The notes beneath the pieces were generated by a model, which ran no database searches, had not been told where the DNA came from, and saw only the letters and a list, made by a program, of their open reading frames with translations. DNA of 64,000 nt from Bretschneidera sinensis (taxonomy: Eukaryota; Streptophyta; Magnoliopsida; Brassicales; Akaniaceae). Location: the NCBI GenBank assembly GCA_023935145.1, contig CM043702.1:59871001-59935000 (forward strand). Direction: 5' to 3'. Made by a program: the position numbers and the translations under genes. Positions within the stretch are counted from its first letter, which is position 1. Each line of letters begins with the position of its first letter. Positions 1 to 10,842 of this stretch are shown in pieces.

Positions 1-820
1 ACAACATCCTTTGACTCAACTAGATCAATGACACAATTTTTACGTTTCTGTAACCTTTGCTGATCCCCATGCACTAGCCTTCCTCGTCTAGTATCGACTC
101 TCTTCCATTTTTTCTAAAGATTAGCCCTTTTTACCCTAAACCCTCCTCCATCCATCTCCATCGACACAACTAGGGCATCAACCAAAGTCATCGAACTGAC
201 ATCACCAATTGAAACCTCTACTAGTGACTTATTACCTCTACTAACATCATAACTTTAGGTAGCGAGAGTAGCAGCCCTTGAACTACTGGACCTTGTACAG
301 TCTTTCTTGCCTTAATTAACTATTGGATTTTCCTAGGATCTCTTATTCCCTCCATCTGTAGCCGGTGCACTACTATCCTCGACCTAACCCAACATAACCC
401 ATGCCTCACTTGTTTGCTTCCTAAGCTCGGACCCCTGGTCTTTGTTATCTTGCTAAAAGCTCAAAGCCCTGGCCTCTCTGGCAGTACGCTTATCCAACTA
501 TCTTTGAAATTTTGGAATTGCATACAGCCAATCCCCATATTAGTGAACACCTTATTTATCCACTTCGCAATTACAATCTTTATTTATATGACCCAATTTG
601 CCACAGCGAAAGCAAAAGTTTGGCAACCTCACATACGTCAATGGTATTTATACTAGTAGCCTATTCACTGACAATACTCTTTCATTCCATGTCTCAAAGG
701 TTTTATGATATAAAGACAAACTCAAATACGTAAAAACTTACCCCAACCCATCCCCGACTCCTCCATATCCACCTTTTCTACGACTAATATCCTCCCCCCT
801 ATCATATGCCCCACTATTTC
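1..820 (-). pseudogene. 3' half of a DUF4283/CCHC ORF1-like gene, split by E1
   Basis: On the minus strand this is the downstream half of the ORF1-like (DUF4283 plus zinc knuckle) protein carried by many plant LINE-type elements. Just inside the E1 boundary the frame reads VDMEESGMGWGKFLRI, the conserved end of the DUF4283 region, then hits a stop. Around 570-640 it encodes a CX2CX4HX4C knuckle (core CGKLGH) preceded by RLPNFC, and a YGDWL motif follows near 520-540, as in this family. The upstream half lies at 20978-21398 in the same orientation, and the reading frame continues across E1 if one target-duplication copy is removed. Several stops show it is dead. Positions 1-500 are presumably the rest of this ORF but hold no motif I recognise. 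Confidence 0.72.
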
Positions 821-1956
821 TATAAACCGAGGTTTAAACCCAAGAGGGAGGTAAATTGGGTTTTAAAAATTTTGCCGATTAACTTGCAAGTTTTTAAACA
901 GTTAAATACATAAAACACCCAATCAAATAATATGCTTGAAAGTAAAAGAGTTTAAGGAAGAGAAAGTGCAAATTCCGTTTATAGTGGTTCGACAATATCA
1001 GATTCCTTCCGACCCTATGTCCACTCTCTTCAAGGAACCTCCTTAAAGTAATCCACTAAACTTTAGTTGTACAACTTCACAGGTGTTGTACAAACCTTAC
1101 AACTGATCTCTTCCTCATGAAAGCTACAATGAAGTGTTTAATCCTAAACATTATAAGAGTTATACCAACTCTTTCCCTTTACAATAAATGAAATTTGTTG
1201 TAAAGTAAATGGTACATAGATAGCAAAAAGTGCTTTTACAAATGAACAATATCTCTCTTTCAAGAACAAGCTTGAAGAATGGGTCAACAATAAATTTTTC
1301 AAAGATTTTGAGAATTAATGAGCTATCTTGTGAATTGAATGTGTTCTCTTCTACTTTTATATTCTCATTGAAGTGGGTTTATATAGCTTTGAATCAATAT
1401 GACCGTTTGACACTGACTTGGTAGGTTTGGGTCATTAAATGTTCAAGTCCCACGTCTAAAACGGTCATATTTATGAATTACCAATCGATTGGGTCAAGTG
1501 AAGATTTTTCATATTTTAGGCTAAGGGAGAGTACTAGTCGACTGGGTGAAGTTACCAGTCGACTGGGTCCTCAACACCAGTCGATTGGGAACTTAATGTC
1601 CTATATCCAAATCGACTGGTATTTTGATCTAGTCGACTGGGCTATCCTTCAACCCAGTTTGCCTTTTAAAAAACAGTTTTTTTACATAGAAGCTTTTTGT
1701 GTTTTTAGTTTTGTCAAAGTCTTTTGTAAATTAAGCAAAAGATCAAGCTATGTAATTGAACATAAGAGTCTTATAATTGTTTCAATTACCTTAATGCCTA
1801 TTCTAGATCTTCTATCTTGTTTTAGTTTTTGAATCACATTGAGTTCTTGCATATTGTTTCCATACTGAATGCTTTTACCACTTAAACACTTAGATAAAAC
1901 TATTAGTTCAATTAGAGTAGTGTTTTATCATTATTAAAATCAAATACGGGTCGACA
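821..1956 (-). repeat. 3' LTR of E1
   Basis: It pairs with 19798-20977 along its length. On the minus strand the LTR begins TGTCGACC (TGTTGACC in its partner) next to the polypurine tract. The outer end, canonically TG on the plus strand, has decayed to TA. Between about 1480 and 1660 there are six to seven copies of the palindrome CCAGTCGACTGG, some with C-to-T changes. A TATA-like stretch (plus-strand TTTATATA) lies near 1378-1386, downstream of the palindromes in the direction of transcription. Confidence 0.92.
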
Positions 1957-1986
1957 ATCTCCCCCTTTTTTGATGATGACAAAAAT
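1957..1986 (-). other. Polypurine tract of E1
   Basis: The minus strand reads TCATCATCAAAAAAGGGGGAGAT up against the LTR start. This purine run, with its TCATCATCAAAA prefix, is the plus-strand priming site typical of Sireviruses. The same string precedes the E2 LTR at 8345-8372. Confidence 0.85.
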
Positions 1987-2598
1987 AAAGATAGAAAAAG
2001 CAGTTTTAAAAGCTAAGTGTTAAGCATTCAAACGCAGTTTAAATACAATTATATCAACCCAACCAATCAATGCAAGATAATATTATATTTTTCAGCATGT
2101 TCAGAGCAGTGCTCCCCCTAAATTTATGCTCTATTCTAAGTTTACATATAGTTTTCTCTTATACATTGATTTTTCTCCCCTATTTTGACAACATCATAAA
2201 AGAGGGTGTAAACCTAAAAAAGAAAAGCAAAATAAACACCACAACCATGAATATAAGGAAAAAAACAAACTTGTATGCAAAAACAAGGCATGATTCATAG
2301 TTTGCAAGACTTCTCAAGAAGAATCAGAAGTTTCCACACTAGTATAAGAAATTAAAGCATATTGTTGAGTACGAATAACTTAATCCAAGTAACAATATAG
2401 CGCAAAAGTAAAGCAAGTATATGAACCAAAAGGTAAATAACTAAAAAGTAGGCAACTATATACAAGAATCCATATATCATAAGCTTACAAAAGTTAAACA
2501 TCGAGTACAAGCATATGAATGTATAATAAGAAAAGAAATGTCCGTGCTGAATATCCATTGAACTATACATAAACAAAAAAAAGGATAAATGAAAAGAC
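1987..2598 (-). other. 3' noncoding tail of E1
   Basis: AT-rich sequence between the accessory ORF and the polypurine tract, alignable with 8373-8998 of E2 (both contain an exact CTCCCCCTAAATTTATG block). It holds further short purine runs on the minus strand, in keeping with the multiple polypurine tracts known in Sireviruses. I see no gene here. Confidence 0.6.
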
Positions 2599-3876
2599 TC
2601 AGCGAGTGGGGGAGTTAGAGTTGTCTCGAAGAAGATCCTGAAGCTCAACCAAAGAGCCTTCTGTGTGCTCCCAGTGTAACTCGAAATCATCTCAGAGTGT
2701 GCAGAGGTCACGATGCATGTGATTGACTGAAGAGCTTAAGCTCTGAAACCCATAATGCATGGACAGCTAGAGGCTCGTAATCGCTTGTAAAATGTCATCG
2801 TAGCCAGCTTGACTAGCACTAGAGCCACCACACTGTGGACTAGGCTCTCGCTCGTCAATGTCCATAGCAGTGAGAGGAGCTGCATTACTAGGAACCTCAT
2901 CGTCTTCCTCGCTACTGTCATCCTCTTCGATCCGAATGTCCCTCCTAGCCTTGGAGTATATCATCCCATCTCGGATTATGCACCCCATCTTCTTCAGAGA
3001 AGAGACATTAATGATGTCCTTGGGGCTGATTTTTTGAGCCTCTGAGGCAGGTAGGGGGACTCAAAAATACAGGAGGATCAAGGTGATAAGCATCCCATAG
3101 GGGAGGCACTCTGAGTCACTCAATTCGTCATTAATTATTTTGGCAAGCAGTAGGGGGTAAATATTGAAATAGTGTCCTATTTTGAGACACCAAATCAATA
3201 ACACGTATATCTTAAAAACATAGCCCCGATTCCCTAGTCTTGGGTGGATGGTCCAACTCACAATGAGATTGAACAACTTCGAGTCAAGGGGCATATCATT
3301 ACATTGGTGAAATTTAATGGGCCTAAAGATGTAGTTAGGGTCGCCCTTAACGATCTGGCAAGCCTCATCGTAGTCAAAGTTGTTTGGCCATCCATTCAGA
3401 CTCCATTAGACCCCTCCTATTGGGATCTTCAGCATATTGACTAGAAGGTCAATATTAACTTCAAATTTTATGCCCACTACCTTGGTCTTAAACTGAAGAG
3501 CTAATGGGCTCGATTTGACCAAGTTGGCATAGAATTGGTGGATGAGGCGCAGGTAGTATTTTTTGTGTATAATTACAAGTGGGGTTAGGTTAATGGCCTC
3601 AAAAGCATGGAAAATATCAAAGTTTGCATAATGGATAGAATCGAAATCAATGAATATACCCGTCATGATTTTCTTGTTACGAATGAGGGAGGTATACCTT
3701 TTGCTTGCGGCGGGGTTCCAAAATAAGGACTTATCAAGCTCGCCCCTTATCGTCTTGCCTGATGAACTGACCAATCTTTTTCCCATTGTGTCCGGTGCTG
3801 AGGAATTCTTGGACCAAGGCCTTGTAGGCCCGTGAGGTCCTCCAATAGTAGTTTTGATGCGTATTTTTTCAGACAT
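2599..3876 (-). pseudogene. E1 accessory (third) ORF, putative plant transposon protein-like, decayed
   Basis: Reading on the minus strand from an ATG at 3876 (MSEKIRIK), this matches the E2 accessory ORF throughout. A short basic, Gly/Pro-rich N-terminus is followed by a globular segment with RLIHQFYANLVKSSPLAL and a KFEVN..LL..LKIP motif. Then come an acidic DDSSEEDDE stretch and a C-terminal heptad-like segment (AGYDDILQAI) ending in a stop at 2599. The FYANL...F.V....I/L..LGIP layout resembles the Pfam 'putative plant transposon protein' domain (PF20167, from memory). Its position after RNase H is where Sireviruses carry their extra, sometimes 'env-like', ORF, but I see no signal peptide or membrane segment. 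Frameshifts near 3300-3400 and stops near 3060 and 2670 inactivate it. The function of the family is unknown. Confidence 0.65.
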
Positions 3877-4050
3877 TTTGGGGAAAGAGATTTGGAAAAA
3901 AATGGAGATTTCAACCATGAATAGTTGAAATTGAGGTGATTTAGGGGATTTTTTTTTATAGAGATTTTGGTCTGAAATCAAGGTTTTTCTAAAGAGAGAA
4001 AGCTTAGGGTTTTCAAAAATGGCGTGAAAAATGAAAAATCTGAAGAGATT

Positions 4051-4300
4051 CTTTATAGAATCGCGATACCAGTCGATCGGATCAAGACACTAGTCGATTG
4101 GGTAAACTGGCAAAGACATATAAGTTAATTGGGTGAACCATACCAGTCGACTGGGCAGGCCACAAATTTTAGCTCCAAACAATGTCTTGTAGTACCAATC
4201 AACTAGATGCTTTGCACTAGTTGATTAGTAAAATAGGCAGTGGGATACCAGTCAACTAGGATCAATATACTAGTCAACTGGGTTCTTTAGAAAATTTAAA
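4051..4300 (-). promoter_or_regulatory. Candidate internal promoter for the E1 accessory ORF: palindrome array plus TATA
   Basis: Six copies of the CCAGTCGACTGG palindrome, intact or decayed (CCAGTCAACTAG, AGTCGATTGG), lie at about 4068-4285. Directly downstream on the minus strand is TTCTATAAAG (4051-4060). The accessory ORF ATG follows at 3876. E2 has the same layout at 10452-10700. That this works as a promoter is inference. Confidence 0.5.
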
Positions 4301-4440
4301 ATTTTGAGCTATGTCTTAAAATTTTAGCACGAAATTGTTTGTCTATGTCATCTCGAGTGAGATATATTAAATAAGAGTTAATTCTCATTCACTAGATGTC
4401 AAATATGCATATAATGAATGTTAATGCAATCAAACATACA

Positions 4441-7129
4441 TTTTATCATAGTCTATCAGGTCCATGAATAGTCTAATCTTGCAAAAGCTATCTTCACTTA
4501 AGGGTTTTATAAGAATTTTAGCTATTTGATCTTCTGAATGAATGAATTCTAATCTAATATAATATAACCCTTTTGAGCATGGTCTCTTATGATGTGATGT
4601 CTTATTTCTATATGTTTGGTTCTAGAATGCTGAATAAGGTTTTTGGTCAAGTTGATAGAACTAGTGTTATCATAGTGAATTAGTATATCTTTAAAGTTCA
4701 TGCCATAGTCTTCTAATTGTTGTTTCATCCACAACACTTGTGCACAACAACTTTCGGCTGCTACATATTCCGCTTTTACGGTTGATAGTGCAACCGAATT
4801 TTGTTTCTTGGAAAACTAAGAGGTTAACATTGCACCTAAGAATTGGTATGTTCCATTTGTGCTCTTTCTATCTAGTCTGCAAACCTGCAAAATCAGCATC
4901 TGAATATCTTACAAGCTCAAAAGTTGATTTTATATAATACTATAACCCTAGCTTTTAAGTCCCTTGTAGGTATCTAAGGATTCTTTTTGCTACAATTACA
5001 TGTGATTCCTTAGGATTAGCTTGAAATCTAGCACACATGCATACACTGATCATTATATCAGGTGTACTTGCAGTTAATTAAAGTAAAGCTCTTATCATGC
5101 TTCTATAAGTTTTATTATCTACACACTTGCCTTCCTCATCTAGGTCAAGTTTTGTAGAGATTCTCATAGGAGTGCCAATTGGCTTTGAGCTTTCCATCCT
5201 GAACCTCTTTAATAGGTCCTTAGTGTATTTTGATTGATTGATGATGATGCCTTCTTTCAATTGTTTGATTTGAAGTCCAAGAAAGTAGGTAAGCTCTCCC
5301 ATCATGTTCATTTAAAGTTCACCTTGCATGCACTTAGCAAACTCTTGACACATAGATTCATTAGTAGCACCAAATATAATATCATCAACATATATTTGGA
5401 CTAGTAGTGTGTCATTTTTGTGACTTTTTGTGAAGAGAGTTGTGTCTATTTTTCCTCTTGTAAAATTATTTTCAAGCAAAAACTTACTTCGTCTTTCATA
5501 CCATGCTCTTGGAGCTTGCTTCATCCCATAGAGAGCTTTAGAAAGCTTATAAACATGGTTTGGAAGACTAGGATTTTCAAATCCGAGATGTTGCTCAACA
5601 TACGCCTCATCTTCTATGAAGCCATTTAAAAAGGCATTTTTTACATCCATTTGAAATAGCTTAAACTTATTAAAGTAAGCAAAGGCTAATAGCATACGAA
5701 TAGCTTCTAATCTAGCTATGGGAGCATAAGTCTCATCAAAATCCATTCTTTGTTCTTGATTATATCCCTTAGCAACTAGTTTAGCCTTGTTCCTAGTTAC
5801 TATTCCATTTTCATCCATTTTATTTCTATATACCCATTTGGTTCCTATTACAGTGTGATTCTTTAGTCTAGGAACTAGATTTTGTACTTTGCTTCTTTCA
5901 AATTGATTTATTTCTTCTTGCATAGCATTTATCCAATCAACATCCTTCTCGGCTTCTACAAACGTCTTAGGTTCTACTTAAGATAAATAAGCTAATTGCA
6001 AATATTTCTAATAGAGGAACGAGTTCTTACCCCTTGTGAAGGATCACCAATTACCTGATCGATTGGATAATAATTCACATACCTCCAATCTTTGGGAAGA
6101 CTATTCTCTTGTTGACTTGTAGATAGTTGATCAAGATTATGAGTGTTTACCTCTTGGTTTAACCACTAGAGTTTTTATCCTTAGAATGGGAGTAGGTGTT
6201 TCTATCCTTTGAATGAAATCTACATCATAATTAAAAGAACCTACTCTATTACTAATTGGGTTAGACTCTTCAAAGGCTACATGTATGGATTCTTCAACCA
6301 CTAGAGTTTTTTTGTTAAAGACTCTATATGTTTTACTAGAGGTTGAATATCCTAAGAATATCCCTTCATCGATCTTGGAGTTAAATTTATCTAAATTAGT
6401 TTTATTGTTATTTAGGATGAAGCACTTGCAACTAAAAGCACGAAAATAAGAGAATTAGGCTTTCTACCTTTCTATAACTCACATGGGGTTTTGTTAAGTA
6501 TAGGCCTAATTAAAACTCTATTTAAAACATAGCAAGAAGTGTTTACGGCTTTCGCCCAAAAGTGTTTTCGCAGACTATTTTCACAAAGCATTGTTCTAGA
6601 AAATTCTTCTATAACTCTATTTTTCCTCTCAACAACTCCATTTTGTTGAGGAGTTCTAGGTACTGTAAAGTTGTGATCAATTCCATTTTCATCACAAAAT
6701 TTTGAAAAACTTTGGTTTTCAAATTCTTTTCCATGATCACTTCTAATGCTTGAAATAAAATTTCCTTTTTCATTTTGAACTTTTTTACAAAAGTTCACAA
6801 ATCCTTTGTATGTTTCATCCTTGTAAGCAATAAAAAAAACAAAGGTATATCTTAAATAGTAATCAACAATAACAAGAGCTTATTGATGGTCACCTAGACT
6901 AATAGTACTTATTGGACCAAACAAGTCCATATGTGTAAGTTCTAATGATCTAGTAGTCGAGACTATATTTTTTTATTTAAAAGAAATTCTAGTTTGTTTT
7001 CCCATTTGACAAGCATCACACACCGTGTCTTTTCCAAATTTGATTTTTGGAAGTCCAATAACTAAATCTTTTCTTGAAACGATTTTAAGCAAATCCGTAT
7101 TCACATGGCCAAGTCTTCTATGCTATAGC
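4441..7129 (-). pseudogene. E1 pol, 3' part: integrase C-terminal half, reverse transcriptase, RNase H
   Basis: This is the part of E1 pol beyond the E2 insertion. From about 7100 to 6430 it encodes integrase: a DY motif in a decayed LVIVDYY context, then RSDHGKEFENQSF and TPQQNGVVERKNR, the conserved end of the catalytic core. RT (RVT_2) spans about 5923-5078, with QMDVKNAFLNG carrying the first catalytic Asp, LYGMKQAPRAWYE, and the YVDD box near 5380. A stop separates QGEL from the MMGELTYFLGLQ continuation. RNase H follows to about 4444 with WMKQQLEDYG, YDNTSSINLTKN and RTKHIEIRHH. Multiple stops and frameshifts make it non-coding. Confidence 0.9.
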
Positions 7130-7134
7130 CATAG

Positions 7135-8344
7135 TGTAGAATGAGGTTTCAACCCAAGAGGGGGGTGAATTAGGTTTTAAAACTTTTTTGCGGATTAAAA
7201 CACAAGTTTATAAAATAGATAACACAACAAGCATATAACAAGTAATATGTGCTGTAAATAAAGAGATTAAGGAATAGAGGATGCAAACTCAGTTTATAGT
7301 GGTTCGGCAATATTGGAATCGTTCCAACCCTACGTCCACTCTCTTTAAGGAACCTCCTTGAAGTACTCCACTAAGAAACTTAGTCGTGTAACTTCACGGG
7401 TGTTGCACAAACCTTACAATCCCTTCCTCTTGGAAGCAAACCCCTTCCTCTCGGAAGCAAAAACCCCTTCCTTTCGAAAGCAAATCCCTTTATAATAAAT
7501 ACTGTAAAGAAAACAATAGAGAGACAACAATGGAAGCTTACACAACTGAATAATGTCTCTCTTTCTAGGTAAAGCTTAAAGAATGGATCAACAATCAATT
7601 TTTCAAAGCTTTTTGAGTATCAATGAGTAAAAACTTGTTTGAATGTGTAATACTCTATTTTAAAATGCTTAATAGAGTGGGTTTATATAACCTTGATGTA
7701 ATATGCCCATTTGTAACTGATTTTGTCCATTTTGGTACAATTTGTGCTGAAATCTCGTGTCCCAACGGTCATATTTTTTGAACTACCAGTCGACTGGGTC
7801 TTAGTACCAGCCAACTGGGTCCTCTTTAAAAATACATTTTTAAGGCTGTTGAGGGTACCAGTCGACTGGGAACCTTCTGGCTAGATTACCAGTCAACTGT
7901 ATATGTCTTACCAGTCAACTGGGAAATCTCTGACCAAAACAGCAGCTGACTGGTATGAGGCATCCAGTCGATTGGGAACATACTGACCTTTATATCAGAA
8001 GACTGGTATAAATACCCAGTCGGCTGGGTTGCTTTAACAACCCAGTTTTCATGTGTTGAATTTATTTTAACTTTAAAAACATTTGTTTAAAATGTTATGT
8101 TAAAATACTTTTTCAAAAAGAGCCATTGGACAAGCTAATTACCTAAACAAGTGAGACTTACAACTTGTTTCAATACCTTTGACCTATACTAGTTCTTCTG
8201 TCTTCACTTGGTGTTTGATTCGGGTTGAGTTCTTGCACCTTGTTCTTTGGTTGAATGCATTTATTGCTTAATACACTTAGATAGCATCGTTAGTATAATA
8301 AGAGTTATGTTTTATCATCATTAAAATATAAGTGAGGGTCAACA
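7135..8344 (-). repeat. 3' LTR of E2
   Basis: It starts TGTAGA and ends GGGTCAACA on the plus strand and pairs with 16072-17232. It is about 50 bp longer than its partner, chiefly through segments in and near the palindrome array. About nine CCAGTCGACTGG-type palindromes occur at 7785-8030. A TATA box (minus strand TATATAAA, 7682-7689) lies roughly 100 bp downstream of the array. Confidence 0.93.
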
Positions 8345-8372
8345 ATCTCCCCCTTTTTGATGATGACAAAAC
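8345..8372 (-). other. Polypurine tract of E2
   Basis: The minus strand has TCATCATCAAAAAGGGGGAGAT directly before the LTR start TGTTGACC. This is the Sirevirus polypurine signature, shared with E1. Confidence 0.88.
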
Positions 8373-8998
8373 TAATGAGAGAAAACTGTAAAAAAAAATA
8401 ACGTTGGTTTTCTGAAAGAAAAAAATCGGGCAGAGTCTCCTCTATTTTTTTGAACAAAACCAACCTATAAAAGATCAAAAGTAGTTTATATTCAACCCAA
8501 CCAAGCAACTCAACATATACAAACATATTCCAATATTTTTGGAGCACTGCTCCCCCTAAATTTATGTAGTATCTTGAGTTTTCATTAGGTTTTCACATTT
8601 TCTCATTTATCTCCCCCATTTTGACAACAACAGAAAAGAGAGCTGGAAACTAAAAATAAAAAAACTTGTATGCGAAAATTTGACATCATTCTGAGTTTGG
8701 AAGCCTTCTCGGGAAGAACCAGAAGTTTTTATACATGCAGAAGCAGTTATAAAGCTTTTAACGAATATAAAGTGATATAAAGCATGCAACTAAATTTCAT
8801 TTACGTAGAATGAGTATAGGACATAGGTCTAAGCATAAATTATCATCATATATATAAAAATTCTATGCAAGTATAGGCTTCGTAGAGCCATGCAGAAGTA
8901 TAAAATGACATAAAAATATGAAAATATGGCTGTGCTAAGAACAGTGAAAAAGTCTATGAGAAAAAAAATATATCTCAAAAGGAAGATAGTAATGCGAC
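8373..8998 (-). other. 3' noncoding tail of E2
   Basis: AT-rich stretch between the accessory ORF stop and the polypurine tract, homologous to the tail of E1. It contains extra short purine tracts (minus-strand GGGGGAG near 8550 and 8610). No coding signal was found. Confidence 0.6.
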
Positions 8999-10242
8999 TC
9001 ATGGAGCAGGAGAGTCTGAGCCATCATGAATGAGATCTCGAATCTTAGCCAGAGAACTCTCGGTGCGCTCTCGGTGTAGCTCGAAGTCATCCCGAAGGGT
9101 CTCAATGGAGGAGCTCAAACTCTGGAATCCAGGTTGCATGGTCAGCTGGAGGCTTATGATAGCCTGAAGTAGATCATCGTATCCAGCCTGACCAGCACTC
9201 GTGTCACCCAGAGGAGGTGCTCGAATATCCGTATCCATATCAGTAGCAGCAGTAGCAGCAGCAATATCCTCATCATCACTACTATCATCCTCTCCAATCC
9301 AAATGTGCTTCCCAGCCTTGGAGTAGATGAAGCCGTCGTGGATCGTGCATCCCATATTCTTCAGTGAGAGGACGTTGATGATGTCCTTTGGCCCGATATC
9401 CTGAGCCTCAGAGGCAGGGAGAGGCACTTAGAAGTGCTGGAGTATGAGTGTGATGAGCATCCAATAGGGAAGACATCCAGAGTCGCTCGCTTCGCCATTA
9501 ATCATGTTGGCGAGCAACAAGGGGTATTTATTGAAGTTGTGCCCAGTTTTAGGCACCAAATCAATATGGTATCTATTTTTGATAGATAACCTCGACTCCC
9601 TAGTCTCGGGTGGATGGTCCAACTTACGATGAGATTGAATAATTTCGAGTCTAGGGGCATATCACTACATGTGTGAAATATAGTGGGTCTGAACACATAG
9701 TTAGGGTCGCCTCTAACGATCTGACACATCTCCTCAATCTCAAAATTGCCTGGCCATCCATCCAGACTCCATTGGATCCCTCCCACAGGGATCCTCAAAA
9801 TGCTCATCAAGAGGTTAGTATTGACCTCAAACTCCACACCCATGAAACTGGTTTTGAACCTCAGAGCCAATGGACTGGGTTTCACCAAGTTCGCATAGAT
9901 TTGGTGAATCAGTCTGGGGTAGTATTTCTCATGTACCTTGACCAGTGGGGTCAAGTGTATGGCCTCAAAAGCAAGTAATATGTCAAAATTATCATGACGA
10001 ATAGAATCAAAATCGACAACTCTATCCATCATGATTTTCTTGTGGCGGATAACGAAATTATACTTGGCCTTTACCGCTGGGCTGGAGAACAGAGTGTCGT
10101 CAAGCTCTGTTCTGGGATTTTTGCTGGATGAGCCTGCCACGCCCTTGCCCCTTGAATCTGGAACCGTGGATTTGGTGGACCTTAGCCTTGTAGGTGCATT
10201 TGGTCCCCCAGTGGTGTATTTAACTCGGATTCTATTGGTCAT
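8999..10242 (-). pseudogene. E2 accessory (third) ORF, putative plant transposon protein-like
   Basis: It begins at ATG 10242 (MTNRIRVKY) with about 230 continuous codons. These comprise a basic Gly/Pro N-terminus, KIMMDRVVDFDSIRHDNFDIL, RLIHQIYANLVKPSPLALRF, VEFEVNTNLLMSILRIPVGG and RPTIFHTCSDMPLDSK. A frameshift near 9550 and a stop at about 9428 separate this from the C-terminal part. That part has an acidic linker (EDDSSDDED) and a helical segment (FQSLSSSIETLRDDFELHRE) likely to form a coiled coil. Intact length would be about 415 residues. It resembles the Pfam 'putative plant transposon protein' domain (PF20167, from memory) and ORF2 of elements A and B in general layout. No transmembrane segment is evident. 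Its role in the element is unknown. Confidence 0.68.
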
Positions 10243-10451
10243 TTTTGGGAAAAATAGTTTTTGGGTAAAAGGAGTTTTGAGAGGAAATGGTGGATTTCAA
10301 CCGTAGAAAGTTGAAATAGATGTTTGGGATGAGTATATCGATGTGTTTTGTTAGTGTTTTGATGGCTTTTAGATCAAAATGGCAAGATTTTGTAGAGAGA
10401 AAGCTAGGGTTTTTGAAAATGGAGTGAAAATCTGGAAAAAAATGAAGAGAC

Positions 10452-10700
10452 TATTTATAGAATCGCGATACCAGTCGGTTGGGGTAAGGATACCAGTCGA
10501 CTGGGTCCTTTGCAAAGATGAATAGTTTTGTATACCAGTCGACTGGGTTAGGGTACCAGTCGACTAGAAGAATAGGCAAAGAGATACCAGTCGATTGGGT
10601 AGTTCTTACCAGTTGACTGGGGTGATAACTGAATTTCAAAATTTTTGCTCCAAACAAGGTCTAGTTGAACTAGTCAACTGGTATGGACTTACTAGTCAAC
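10452..10700 (-). promoter_or_regulatory. Candidate internal promoter for the E2 accessory ORF: palindrome array plus TATA
   Basis: About seven CCAGTCGACTGG-type palindromes (10470-10695), several exact, are followed on the minus strand by CTATAAATAG (10451-10460). About 210 bp later comes the accessory ORF ATG at 10242. This copies the order seen in the LTR (array, then TATA, then transcript). E1 has the same module. Confidence 0.55.
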
Positions 10701-10842
10701 TGGACTCTGAAGAAAATTTTCATTCATGAGTGTTAGCATGAAATTTTTTTATCTATGCCATATTGAGTGAGGGAGATATTAAACAAGGATTAATACTCAT
10801 TCACTAGATGTCAAGTATGCATAATGATGAATGATGAAGCAA

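Noticed and set aside
2599..3876. Accessory ORF of E1 (and 8999-10242 of E2) as a retroviral-type envelope gene.
   Set aside because: No signal peptide, membrane segment or glycosylation-rich ectodomain pattern is visible; only its position resembles env-like ORFs.
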